This document shows positions 47,844 through 57,181 of a stretch of DNA of 64,000 nt, in pieces. The notes under the pieces were generated by a model. That model made no database searches. It saw only the letters and a list, made by a program, of their open reading frames with translations, and was not told the origin of the DNA. The position numbers were made by a program, and so were the translations under genes. How positions within the stretch are numbered: the stretch's first letter is position 1; each line of letters opens with the position of its first letter. The stretch is from Planctomycetia bacterium (GTDB lineage: Bacteria; Planctomycetota; Planctomycetia; Pirellulales; Thermoguttaceae), in assembly GCA_030527015.1 (NCBI GenBank), contig JAUNBR010000007.1:1-64000 (forward strand). The letters run 5' to 3'.

Positions 47844-49037
47844 ATGAAAAAATATATTTTACTTCTGTGTACGGCATGCGTGATATTCGGAGTCATCCAG
47901 AAATCTCGCGCAGAAGAAGGTGAATGTGTGCGGACCCGTGGTTTCGCGGTATTCGATAATAGTGGAAAATTTAAACCGTATGAATTTACACGTCATGCGG
48001 TGGGTGAAAATGACATTTTAATCGAGATTCTTTATTGCGGAATCTGCCATACAGATGTTCATTATATTCACGAAGACTGGGGAAAAGAAGAATTTCCCAT
48101 GGTACCTGGTCATGAAATCGCGGGCCGAGTGGTTCAGGTGGGGAAAAAAGTCACAAAATTTAAGGTGGGAGATTACGCTGGCGTGGGATGTATGGTAAAT
48201 TCATGCGGGAAGTGTGACGCATGTTCCCGTGACTGGGAAATGTACTGTCCGCAGCGAGTACTGACATATCCCGATAAAGATCCTTTTCATGGAAATACGC
48301 AGGCACAGGGAGGTTATGCAAATAATATCGTCGTTAGTGAAAAATTTGCAATTAAAATTCCAGAAAAAGCAAAAATGGAAAAAGTGGCTCCCCTTTTCTG
48401 CGCTGGAATTACGACTTATTCCCCGATTCGTTACGCGAACATTAAAAAAGGAGATGTCGTGGCGGTGGCGGGATTCGGCGGTCTGGGGCATATGGCCGTG
48501 CAGTATCTTGTGGCTCTCGGCGCAGAAGTCACAGTTTTTGACGTGACGGAAGAAAAACGTGAAGACGCCCTGCGTCTGGGTGCGAAAAAATATGTAAATG
48601 TAAAAAAAGCAGAAGAGATGAAAGGACTGGAAAACACGTTCCGATTTATCCTCAGTACGATTCCTGCGAAACATGATCCCGTTATGTATATTCGTATGTT
48701 GGCCGTGGATGGAGAAATGGCTGTCGCGGGAATTCCTGCGGCGGCAGACATGGCGTATATTCCTGTGGGAGCACTGGTTTCCCTGTCCCGGAGAAAAGTT
48801 TATGGAACCCTGATCGGAGGAATCAGCCAGACACAAGAGATGCTGGATTATTCCGTGGAAAATGGAATTTATCCTGAAGTGGAAATTATTCCTGCGGATC
48901 CGAAAGAAGTTTCCCAGGCACTGGAAAATCTCCGGACAGGAAAAGCAAAATTTCGTTATGTAATCGACATGCGCACGTTAAATGAAGAGATAAACAAAAT
49001 TCCTGTTTCATCTGAAAAAATAAAATGCGCTGAATAA
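47844..49037 (+). CDS. Zinc-dependent alcohol dehydrogenase with a signal peptide
   Basis: A 397-residue medium-chain dehydrogenase close to the YahK/cinnamyl-alcohol dehydrogenase type. Catalytic zinc ligands are Cys in YCGICHTDVH and His in PGHEIAG. The structural zinc site is SCGKCDACSRDWEMYC. The cofactor motif is VAGFGGLGHMAVQ. Ahead of the domain is a typical Sec signal peptide (MKKYILLLCTACVIFGVI, then QKSRAEEG), odd for an enzyme that needs NAD(P)H. The ATG at 47844 is preceded by GGAGG and AGAGAG; an upstream frame extension is not supported. It has no functional neighbour. Confidence 0.88.
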   Translation: MKKYILLLCTACVIFGVIQKSRAEEGECVRTRGFAVFDNSGKFKPYEFTRHAVGENDILIEILYCGICHTDVHYIHEDWGKEEFPMVPGHEIAGRVVQVGKKVTKFKVGDYAGVGCMVNSCGKCDACSRDWEMYCPQRVLTYPDKDPFHGNTQAQGGYANNIVVSEKFAIKIPEKAKMEKVAPLFCAGITTYSPIRYANIKKGDVVAVAGFGGLGHMAVQYLVALGAEVTVFDVTEEKREDALRLGAKKYVNVKKAEEMKGLENTFRFILSTIPAKHDPVMYIRMLAVDGEMAVAGIPAAADMAYIPVGALVSLSRRKVYGTLIGGISQTQEMLDYSVENGIYPEVEIIPADPKEVSQALENLRTGKAKFRYVIDMRTLNEEINKIPVSSEKIKCAE

Positions 49038-49095
49038 AAAGTAAAATGGAGCTCCTGGTTTTTTAGAAAATCGGGATTTCAGGACTTTTGAATTT

Positions 49096-49237
49096 TTATA
49101 CCCGATACATTTATATCCGATATACTAATACTGGTTCCACTTTAAACGGAAATTTAAAGTGGAACCAGAGTATACTTCGCTGAAAATGCCTGCTTTCAGA
49201 GCCGCACGAAACGAAATTTTAAAGTGAAACCAGTATA
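49096..49237. repeat. Mini (A-A) palindrome and arm fragments
   Basis: An arm B end and a short remnant precede the mini-palindrome at 49128-49174. That consists of arm A, four bases, and arm A inverted (TACTGGTTCCACTTTAAA ... TTTAAAGTGGAACCAGAG, then TATA). The right half of a normal element follows to 49237 (CGCTGAAAATGCCTGCTTTC through AAGTGAAACCAGTATA). Confidence 0.75.
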
Positions 49238-49244
49238 TAATTCG

Positions 49245-49275
49245 TAAAAAACAGGCTGTCTGTTCGGCAGCCTGT
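49245..49275 (-). terminator. Rho-independent terminator, minus strand
   Basis: On the minus strand: ACAGGCTG, nine-base loop, CAGCCTGT, TTTTTT. It would end transcripts of the citrate synthase gene, whose stop is 290 bases away. Confidence 0.75.
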
Positions 49276-49445
49276 GTATCTCCATATTAATCGTGCGACA
49301 AAAAAGCATAAAAAGAACATGCGCCCCATGCATGATAAATTTCACTTCCGCGGCGTTATGTTTCCCTGCCCGCAGCAGAACGGACAAAAATTCCCCCTGC
49401 GTTCATATGCCCGATACATTATAAATTTTGTTTCGCGGTATTTTT

Positions 49446-49549
49446 TATATCCGATACACTATAAATTTCCGCTTCCCCGGCATTTTGCTTCGCTGAAAAT
49501 GCCTGCTTTCAGAGCCGCCAAAACGGAAATTTAAAGTGGAACCAGTATA
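49446..49549 (-). repeat. Palindromic MITE-like element
   Basis: Arm B to arm A copy, TATATCCGATACACTATAAA to TAAAGTGGAACCAGTATA, with a clean GGCATTTTGCTTCGCTG core. An arm B fragment precedes it at 49407. Confidence 0.85.
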
Positions 49550-49566
49550 AAGATACGAAATAAAAT

Positions 49567-50865
49567 TTAACGTTTTTCACGCGGAATATAATCTGTTTTG
49601 GGCGTTCCGACATAAATCTGACGCGGACGCATGATTTTTGAATTCGGAGTATCGTGCAGCTCTTTCCACTGCGCGATCCACCCGGGAAGTCGGCCGATCG
49701 CGAACATGACGGTAAACATGTTCGTGGGAATATGCATGGCACGTAATAAAATACCGCTATAAAAATCGACATTCGGATAAAGTTTTCTCTCCACAAAATA
49801 CGGATCTTTAAGTGCCAGCTCTTCTAGTTTTCGCGCGATATCCAGTAAAGGATCCCGTTCTTTCATTTTCAGCTGAGAAAAAACTTTATCACTGGCGTCT
49901 CGAAGAATTTTTGCACGAGGATCGTAATTTTTGTAAATACGGTGCCCGAAACCAAAAAGCCGGAAAGGATTTTGCTTATCTTTTGCCATCCGAATACAGT
50001 CTTCAGGCGAAAGGCCTCCGTCATGAATGCCTTTTAACATTTCCATCACTTCTACATTCGCGCCACCATGTAAAGGTCCCCATAAAGCACTGACTCCGGC
50101 AGCACATGAGGCAAAAAGATTCGCCCGGGCAGAACCGACGGTCCGAACGGTGGCGGTACTACAGTTCTGTTCATGATCAGCATGAAGAATAAGAATTAAA
50201 TTCAGCGCGTCCTCCACCGCCGGCGAAATTTCATACTGTTTATAGGGAATGGAAAACATCATATGCAAAAAATTCGCACAGTACCGTAAATTGGGATCCG
50301 GATATATGTAAGGCAGGCCTTTACTGCGCCGGTATGAAGAAGCAGCGATCGTTCTGATTTTACTGATGAGCCGGGCAGCGACCTGCAAAAATTCCTCATC
50401 ATTATCCAGCACAAGCAAATCTCGATGAAAACATGCCAAATTACTGAGCATGGCTGAAAGCTGAGCCATGGGGGGTGCTCCGGCAGGTATGTTTCGAAAC
50501 TGGTACCGAAGATTCTCGTGTAAAAGTTCATTATTTTCCAATAAAGTGCGGAATTCCAATAATTCCGTCATCGTCGGCAGCTTTTCTTTTATTAATAAAT
50601 AGGCCACCTCTATAAAGTTCGGCGTTTTTGTCACAAATTGCTCGATCGGAATGCCACGATAACGTAAAATGCCCTCTTCCCCATTTATAAAAGTAATTTT
50701 ACTTTGGCATACGGCCGTACTGCCCAAAGAAGGATCGTACGTCAGAATTCGGTGTTCCTCATACAGTCTGGAAACGTCCACCGCGACATCCCCTTCCGTC
50801 CCACGAATTACAGGAAGTTCTATTTTTTTGTCGCCAAGAGTAAGAATCGCTTTTTCTGCTGTCAT
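49567..50865 (-). CDS. gltA: Citrate synthase
   Basis: It condenses acetyl-CoA and oxaloacetate to citrate. The 432 residues match type II (hexameric, Gram-negative) enzymes. An N-terminal domain starts EKAILTLGDKKIELPV. Catalytic His residues occur in LILHADHEQNCS and in WGPLHGGAN, and the Asp region is GFGHRIYKNYDPRA. The ATG at 50865 has GGAG seven bases upstream. A longer frame up to 50952 would read into the palindromic element and is rejected. The terminator at 49245 lies downstream. Confidence 0.96.
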   Translation of the reverse strand: MTAEKAILTLGDKKIELPVIRGTEGDVAVDVSRLYEEHRILTYDPSLGSTAVCQSKITFINGEEGILRYRGIPIEQFVTKTPNFIEVAYLLIKEKLPTMTELLEFRTLLENNELLHENLRYQFRNIPAGAPPMAQLSAMLSNLACFHRDLLVLDNDEEFLQVAARLISKIRTIAASSYRRSKGLPYIYPDPNLRYCANFLHMMFSIPYKQYEISPAVEDALNLILILHADHEQNCSTATVRTVGSARANLFASCAAGVSALWGPLHGGANVEVMEMLKGIHDGGLSPEDCIRMAKDKQNPFRLFGFGHRIYKNYDPRAKILRDASDKVFSQLKMKERDPLLDIARKLEELALKDPYFVERKLYPNVDFYSGILLRAMHIPTNMFTVMFAIGRLPGWIAQWKELHDTPNSKIMRPRQIYVGTPKTDYIPREKR

Positions 50866-50920
50866 ATCAGTCTCCGTTCCGTATTTTATTTTAAGTGCAT
50901 TATTTATAGTAGAGATATTA

Positions 50921-51335
50921 TATACCCGATACACTATAAAATTCCGCTTCAAAATTCTGTTTCACCGGCATTTTGCTTCGCCGAAAATACCTGCTTTCAG
51001 AACCGCATAAAACGGAAATTTAAAGTGGAACCCGTATATATTAAATTTTTTTAAAGTTTTCATGCTGGCACACATAAATTTCCGCTTCCTCAGCATTTTT
51101 ATTCTCTAAAAGTGCCTGTTTTAGAGCCGCATAAAACGGAAATTAAAATAGAGTCAGCATATTACAGAAATATCTGATTCGTATTACTGCAAAAATACGT
51201 CTTTAAAAAATCGGCATATATAATAAGATGCATTAAATAATTCCGACACACGATAAAAATCTGTTTCATCGGTATTTTTACCTGTGGAAATTTTAATTTT
51301 TCGCAGCAAAATGAAACAGAAATCTAAAATATCAC
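50921..51335 (-). repeat. Three palindromic elements upstream of gltA
   Basis: 50921-51038 is a full B-to-A copy with an added AAAATTCTGTTTCACC stretch. 51064-51162 is a B-to-A copy with eroded arm B. 51232-51335 is strongly decayed, with AAATCTGTTTCATCGGTATT remaining. Confidence 0.7.
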
Positions 51336-51414
51336 TAATTTTATTTATTATATAATATCTTACTGGCGCGGAAAGCCCCCCGATAAGCTTTATCGTTCAC
51401 ACACCATAAAATCT

Positions 51415-51667
51415 TATACCCGATGCACTATGAATTTCCGCTTCCTCGGCATTTTGCTCCGCTGAAAATGCCTGGCTCTCCGCGCCGCACAAAACGAAAT
51501 TTTAAAGTGGAACCAGTATATATGGACATTTTATAGGATGCGACATACTTCATGCACGATAAAATCACATCTCGCGTCCGCCGAGACAGACCAGCATTTT
51601 TACTCAAGAAAATGTCAATTTTTGTATGACAGCACAAAATGGAAATTTAAACTTTAATCAGAGTATA
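51415..51667 (-). repeat. Two palindromic elements downstream of the metzincin gene
   Basis: 51415-51520 is a clean B-to-A copy (TATACCCGATGCACTATGAA to AAAGTGGAACCAGTATA). 51545-51667 is a longer variant with GCGTCCGCCGAGACAGACC inserted, ending AATCAGAGTATA. Confidence 0.75.
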
Positions 51668-51681
51668 CGTATTCAAAATAT

Positions 51682-54495
51682 TTATCCTTCTTTTTCCTGA
51701 TACACAGGTAATGCCTGAATGGCCGTTCTTAAATATTCCAGAGTTTTGTCTGCCTGACGATTATTTTGCGGTTTCTTAAACTCTTGTGGCATGTCGATTT
51801 TCATGGGAATAAAATCTTCAAAACGAAATTCATTCGCAATTTTTTCCAGTGAAATACTTCCGTTTTGTACTGCGACAGAAAAAGCGACACCCGCCAGATC
51901 TGCGTTAAGGTCTGTGATGTCAAAACCACTTCCTCCAGGGCGATCATCATGAAATTCTTTTTCTAAACCGATTTCTTCCACCATTCCAGGTGATAAATGG
52001 GCGGCCAGCGCAGCAGAAATCGAAAAATGTTGGCAAAGATCGGCACGTCCCAGCGCAGAAACATTTCGGAGGTGTTTTTTTCGTGCATTTTTAATTTCAG
52101 AAGTTTCCAGTGAACGAAAACGTTTTCCATATGCAGGTAAATTCTGTAATAACTCTGACGGATCCAGCAAAATTCCCACCGACAAAAGAAACGCGATACG
52201 CGCTGTTTTCCCTTCTTCTGAATCCGCTGCTTTATCCCCTCCGACATTTTTCGCAGCAGATGCCGCATAACGAATTACACTTTCTGTAAATTTATCTTCT
52301 GGAAATTCGCCAGATGGAGTGGTCATCAGTTCTTTTTTTGTGGTAATCGCGTTCAGCGTGAACGCCAAAATATATTGTGCTGTACGTAAAGGAAGCTGAA
52401 AATTTTCCACCGTCTCATACTCCCATTCACCTTCCTGTAAAGAAATAAGTGCTGTATTTTCAGTACGAGCACTTTTTTCCTCTTTATTTTTGGGCGAAAC
52501 TGAAGAGGGACGCGAAGAAGAAATTTTTGAAGGTTCTTTTTCTTCTGATTCTTTTTGAAACTCTTTTTTGGAAGAGTTTTCATGAATCTCTGATGTATGA
52601 CCTCTAATAATTCCAGAAATCCCCAGTGGATCTTCTTCATTCATTTCACTGGCGGATCCTTCGGACATTCCCACGCGCGTTTCGTCACCAGAATCTAGTG
52701 TCCCTGCATTTTCACCCAAAAGAATTTTAAGTGGATCATGATTTTCCGCCTGTGCCTGCTCTAAAGATTCTGATTCTTGCGCTTCTTCCATTATTCCCAG
52801 TGGATCTTCAGGATCATATGCTGTTTCAGCTATTTTTTCGATTATTTCTGTTTTTTCCTGGTGTTCAGACGCAAGTTTTTTTACACTTTCCGAAGTATCT
52901 GGTTTCATATCTTTTAATCGGAGAATGGCCAAAAGAAATTCCACGTTCGGATTTTTTTCCACCGGGGTTTTTGTATTCGCAGCCTGATATTCCGCCGCAG
53001 TCTGAAACAGTTTATATGTCGCGATAAGTTTTTGTTGAATATCTGTCTCGATTTTTTGTGGGGTAAAAGGACCTTTTGCACGATAATACTGACGGATCCA
53101 AAGATTCATCGCCAGGGTATTTAACGGGTCATATGTAATCACGAAATCTGAAAGTCGGCCACGCCTGTCTTTCATGACCGTTCGCATGATGGAATTCTCG
53201 TCTGTCGAATGAGCTGCTCCCAGATAATGTCCCATTTCATGCAGGAGTGTTTCCAGACGTTCCACTTCTGTCGTGCCCGGCGCGGCTTCTCGTATTAATA
53301 TATACGGAAAAAATGGGTGACCTGCGACACCTAATTCTGTTTTTCCGATACTCCAGTTTTTATGACCTGTAAAGCCGATCGCCAGCGTGGCGGGAGCGAC
53401 TCTAACTTTTTGCTCAAAATCCCGAAGCAGTTCCCGTATGTCTTTCGCTGCCGAAAATGACGTCCATGTACTGACATCTATAATATGTAAACGTACAAAA
53501 CATGTTCGTTCAAGAATATCAGATGCTGCCTTAATTCTTGCCCGTGCACGCTTCTCCCATACATCCAGAGCCTGCGGAACTTTATCATCACACAAAATAC
53601 GCACGGGTATCACCAAAATTTTAGGGGCTCTCGGCGCGGAACTTACTCCAGGAATAAGCTCTGTACTTTCCGTAACTCCTGGAATTTTCCTCATGCTTAA
53701 TTCGCTGTGTACCGCTTTCAGATAATCTTCCTCTATTTTTAACGGTGCTGGTGGGGCACCGTTCCGTGTATTTTTTTTATAAGTATAATCTGGTCCCAAA
53801 ACATAAAGATCCAGTTCCTTATTCGTATCTGCAAAAACCTGAATCTGATCTTCCTGTAACAGCTTTCTGCTTACTTTCTCTCCCTGCTGAAACACGATTT
53901 CCGCGCCAGGAACATACGGAACCGCAGTCGTTTCGCCGACTCGTAAATTTTTCGCCTGGCGTGTTTTATCCGGAAATATAAGCCAAAATGCGACATTTCC
54001 GCTGGCATAATTCGCTAATACCGTAATTTTCTCCGGATAAATCGCTTTCGGTGGTGTATAATTTTCCGGAATATCTGTCGGTAAAGAGGCCAGTAAAACA
54101 TCTGCATCAGCACCTGATTCAGCGAATAATGTTTCTTCGAAATTCGAATTTTCAGCATTTTCCTCATTCGGAGCTTCTTCGACAAGTATATTTTCTGGAA
54201 ATTCTGTATTTATCCAGCCAGGCATATCTTCCGCCGTGGGCGCCCAAGAAGCGGCCGGTTTTTCTTCAAATTTCGTTTTCGCCGAAAGTATTTCTTCCGT
54301 AACGGTATCTCGTGCAGCGATTCTTACCGGCGGCGTTTCTTCTTCTGCTTCTGCCGTTTTTAATTCTCCATAAGAAAATATAAAAAATGTAAAAATAGCT
54401 AAAATGGGAAAATATAATGGACTGCATCTCCATTTTTTTACGGTCAGACGCTCAAAATTTAAAAAAATTTCCAGATTCATACTCTCATCTTTCAT
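51682..54495 (-). CDS. Large exported metzincin-like zinc protease (predicted)
   Basis: A 937-residue protein with an N-terminal membrane or signal segment at about 26-43. Residues about 290-470 form a metallopeptidase domain with the full metzincin motif HEMGHYLGAAH at 419-429 and a likely Met-turn at Met437 (ENSIMRT). The following about 300 residues include a Glu/Ser/Lys-rich disordered part (about 560-700) with three short DPLGI/DPLKI-like repeats, and a helical C-terminal region. It may cleave proteins outside the cell. The start may be the ATG at 54495 or the one at 54480. Confidence 0.82.
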   Translation of the reverse strand: MKDESMNLEIFLNFERLTVKKWRCSPLYFPILAIFTFFIFSYGELKTAEAEEETPPVRIAARDTVTEEILSAKTKFEEKPAASWAPTAEDMPGWINTEFPENILVEEAPNEENAENSNFEETLFAESGADADVLLASLPTDIPENYTPPKAIYPEKITVLANYASGNVAFWLIFPDKTRQAKNLRVGETTAVPYVPGAEIVFQQGEKVSRKLLQEDQIQVFADTNKELDLYVLGPDYTYKKNTRNGAPPAPLKIEEDYLKAVHSELSMRKIPGVTESTELIPGVSSAPRAPKILVIPVRILCDDKVPQALDVWEKRARARIKAASDILERTCFVRLHIIDVSTWTSFSAAKDIRELLRDFEQKVRVAPATLAIGFTGHKNWSIGKTELGVAGHPFFPYILIREAAPGTTEVERLETLLHEMGHYLGAAHSTDENSIMRTVMKDRRGRLSDFVITYDPLNTLAMNLWIRQYYRAKGPFTPQKIETDIQQKLIATYKLFQTAAEYQAANTKTPVEKNPNVEFLLAILRLKDMKPDTSESVKKLASEHQEKTEIIEKIAETAYDPEDPLGIMEEAQESESLEQAQAENHDPLKILLGENAGTLDSGDETRVGMSEGSASEMNEEDPLGISGIIRGHTSEIHENSSKKEFQKESEEKEPSKISSSRPSSVSPKNKEEKSARTENTALISLQEGEWEYETVENFQLPLRTAQYILAFTLNAITTKKELMTTPSGEFPEDKFTESVIRYAASAAKNVGGDKAADSEEGKTARIAFLLSVGILLDPSELLQNLPAYGKRFRSLETSEIKNARKKHLRNVSALGRADLCQHFSISAALAAHLSPGMVEEIGLEKEFHDDRPGGSGFDITDLNADLAGVAFSVAVQNGSISLEKIANEFRFEDFIPMKIDMPQEFKKPQNNRQADKTLEYLRTAIQALPVYQEKEG

Positions 54496-54503
54496 TTTTA
54501 ATA

Positions 54504-54608
54504 TATACTGGCTCTCGTTTAAATTTCCGTTTTATGCGGCTCTGAATACCACATTTTCAGCGAAGTAAAAATACCGAGATGCGGAATTTTATAACACTTC
54601 TGTTTTAA
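54504..54608 (+). repeat. Palindromic MITE-like element at a gene start
   Basis: Arm A to arm B copy, TATACTGGCTCTCGTTTAAA to a decayed arm B. It abuts the start of the metzincin gene on the minus strand. Confidence 0.7.
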
Positions 54609-54964
54609 AATGCCTGTTTTGATGGCAGCACAAAACGATAATTGAACGTGAATTCGGTTTATGACCGAAATAATCCGTTTAATCATAATTATTAATATCA
54701 TCGTTACAGAAGGACAATGAAAATTAGTAAACGTATTCATTTTTTTGCATTTTTACAAAATTTTACCAAAATTAGCAAAATTTTATTTTTCGTTTTAATA
54801 TTCCATTCATTTTCATTTTACTCAGAGATAAGCAGACTTTTCATTTTCTCCTTAATATAATCACGGTCTGTCAGAATTTTAGTTTTTTGAAAACAAAATT
54901 TTGAGTTTTCCTCTTTTGATTATCACACTAATTTTATTTAATTTTTTTTCTTTTTTCTTTACGG
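54609..54964. other. AT-rich gap with no gene seen
   Basis: Mostly A and T, with runs such as TTTTACAAAATTTTACC. I see a short arm A remnant (54615-54660) but no frame with coding character. Confidence 0.4.
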
Positions 54965-55083
54965 TTCTATAAATACTCATTTTTTTGCCAAACAAAAATA
55001 TCGGGGTGCGGAATTTTTGTTTCGCTGAAAATTTTCTCTGTTTCAGAGCCACATAAAACGGAAATTTAAAGTGAAATCAGTAT
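54965..55083. repeat. Degenerate palindromic element built of two halves
   Basis: The first half resembles the A side and core (TTTTTTTGCCAAACAAAAAT). The second half is TTTCGCTGAAAATTTTC followed by arm A inverted, ending AAATCAGTATA. Confidence 0.5.
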
Positions 55084-55160
55084 AATAATAATTTCGTACT
55101 GAAACATCATAAAATTCCCCGACTTCTCGCATCCATCGTGCGTAAAGTTTTGGATTTTTA

Positions 55161-55489
55161 TATACCCGATACACTATAAAATTTCCGCTTCACCGGCTTT
55201 TTTGCTTCGCTGAAAAAGCCTGCTTTTAGAGCCGCACAAAACGAAATTTTAAATTGAAACCAGTATAGTTCTCCGAATACGAAAATTTCACACCGTGCCG
55301 GGTATACAAAACGTGAAGGATGTAATATCATTAAAGAGAAATTCTGGTGTACCCATTCACTGGAAATGGAACATATTTTATATTTATACTGGTTCCACTT
55401 TAAATTTCCGTTTTGTGCGGCTCTCGAAACAGGCATTTTCAGCGAGCTAAATGCCGGTGAAGCGGAAATTTTATAGTGTATCGGGTATA
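55161..55489. repeat. Two opposite palindromic elements before the SelA-like gene
   Basis: 55161-55267 is a B-to-A copy. 55385-55489 is an A-to-B copy (TATACTGGTTCCACTTTAAA to ATAGTGTATCGGGTATA). An arm B fragment lies at 55270-55306. The second copy ends 28 bases before the SelA-like start codon. Confidence 0.82.
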
Positions 55490-55517
55490 TAATAAATCGA
55501 AAACTTAGGTATGCCTC

Positions 55518-56957
55518 ATGCAAAATCCATTAAAAAACATTCCTTCTTTAGGTGAAATTTTAGAGAATCCCGCGGTAAAATCTCTGCTGAATAAAATCAG
55601 TCATGGGGAAATCGTATCCACGACTTTAAACGTAATGGACGAATTAAGAAGTCGCGCGGCCTTAATCGCGACGCAGCGTACGCTTCCGACTGTAACTGAA
55701 ATCGCGGATTTAATCGCGAAGCGGATCACACAGGGAGACCCTTCTCAGATCGGAGCGGTAATAAATGCCACGGGCGAATTATTTCCTGAGACTTTAGGCC
55801 CTCCTCCTTTAGCCGAAGAAGCGGTAAACACAGTAACCGCCTTTTTGTCGGATTATCCCGGAATGGGAGAACCGCTCTCCATATGGAATCCTCGCCGCCA
55901 GGAAATGTCGCTGGAAAAACTTCTAAATAAACTCACCGGTGCGGAGTCAACGATCGTCTTAAACAGTACCGCCGCAGGAATTTTATTAATGTTTTCGACT
56001 TTTTCCGGCAGTGAAAAGAAAAAAATCGTAATTTCTCGTGGACACCTTTACGAAAGTCGTCGCCGCAAATTTCGTGTCACCGATCTGGCACGTGCGGTCA
56101 GTGTACCTTTATGCGAAATCGGAACGACGAATCGGACTCTGGCCACGGATTATTCATACGCGCTGGCACAGGAAGATACTGCCTTTACCTTTTATGCTTT
56201 TCCCGGGCATTTTTCCGTTACCGGCGCTTCAGAAATGGCCTCTCTCTCGGAAGTAATAAAAGTGTCCCACCCTGTGCGTAAACCCGTTTTTGTCGATCTG
56301 GGACTGGGTGGTTTAATAGACATGGACGCCGTCTTAGGAAGTTCACTCCCCTCGGCAAAAAAAGCTCTGAAGGAGGGTGCCGACCTGGTCTTAATTTCAG
56401 GCGATTATATGTTAAACGGCCCCGCCTGCGCCATTTTAGCCGGAAATCGTGAATTGATTCAGATGTGTAAGGAGAATCCCTTCGCGCCCGCTTTCTCTTG
56501 TCCCCCTCTGGTGCAGACCGCCCTGGAAGCGACACTCGAAAAATATATGAATGCACAGAGTTTACGCACTTCCGTACCGATTTTACAGTTACTGGACACA
56601 CCGATCGAAAATCTGCGTTATCGGGCACAGCGAATCGTGCGCCGACTGGAACCCTTAAGCATCATCGGACAAGTAAACATTCGTACTGTCTTGGCGCAAA
56701 TCTTTAACGGCTTTCCTGAAACGCCTTTACTGGAAACGGTCCAGATCTGCATCCGACCAAATAACGTAAACGGTATGGACGCCCCCGCTATCATCGGGCG
56801 AATCGCGAATCGCCTTTCCGCCAGCAGACCCGCGGTATGGGGAAACCTGGAACATGACACTCTCGTACTGGATTTACGCTGCGTTTTTCCCAGACAGGAC
56901 GCCGCTCTGGTGGAAGCTTTTGAGAAATTACCTGGTGCTGACAGTGTGGACTTATAA
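55518..56957 (+). CDS. SelA-like PLP-fold protein without the PLP lysine
   Basis: A 479-residue protein with the overall order of L-seryl-tRNA(Sec) selenium transferase: an N-terminal helical part (IPSLGEILENP), VINATG at 81-86, LNSTAAGILL at about 148-157, EIGTTNRT at 200-207, and a sheet ending VFVDLGLGG. The PLP-lysine site, which is normally SGDKLLGGPQ, reads SGDYMLNGPA; residue 297 is Tyr, not Lys. LEYDLETG and other tRNA or substrate blocks are also changed. It is therefore unlikely to act as a selenium transferase, and I give no symbol. Nothing else of the selenocysteine pathway is nearby. Confidence 0.85.
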   Translation: MQNPLKNIPSLGEILENPAVKSLLNKISHGEIVSTTLNVMDELRSRAALIATQRTLPTVTEIADLIAKRITQGDPSQIGAVINATGELFPETLGPPPLAEEAVNTVTAFLSDYPGMGEPLSIWNPRRQEMSLEKLLNKLTGAESTIVLNSTAAGILLMFSTFSGSEKKKIVISRGHLYESRRRKFRVTDLARAVSVPLCEIGTTNRTLATDYSYALAQEDTAFTFYAFPGHFSVTGASEMASLSEVIKVSHPVRKPVFVDLGLGGLIDMDAVLGSSLPSAKKALKEGADLVLISGDYMLNGPACAILAGNRELIQMCKENPFAPAFSCPPLVQTALEATLEKYMNAQSLRTSVPILQLLDTPIENLRYRAQRIVRRLEPLSIIGQVNIRTVLAQIFNGFPETPLLETVQICIRPNNVNGMDAPAIIGRIANRLSASRPAVWGNLEHDTLVLDLRCVFPRQDAALVEAFEKLPGADSVDL

Positions 56958-57014
56958 CATTCACATACCACGCTCCAGAACGACTTTCCTCCGTGAGAAT
57001 TTTATTAGATCATT

Positions 57015-57120
57015 TATACCCGATGCACGATAAATTTCCACTTCTCCGACATTTTGCTTCACTGAAAATACCTGCTTTCAGAACCACAAAAAACGGAAAT
57101 TAAAGCGGGCACCAGGTATA
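57015..57120 (-). repeat. Palindromic MITE-like element
   Basis: Arm B to arm A copy, TATACCCGATGCACGATAAA to TAAAGCGGGCACCAGGTATA, with the core CCGACATTTTGCTTCACTG. Confidence 0.78.
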
Positions 57121-57181
57121 TTTTTTGAAAAAACTTATTTCGACTTTTTCATGAAATTTTAAAAAGACCGTATCATCATTA

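Noticed and set aside
50866-50952. Extension of the citrate synthase reading frame upstream
   Set aside because: The extra residues come from the palindromic element; the ATG at 50865 has its own ribosome binding site and fits the family length.
55518-56957. Calling the SelA-like gene selA
   Set aside because: The PLP lysine is missing and no selenocysteine gene is nearby, so the standard name would mislead.
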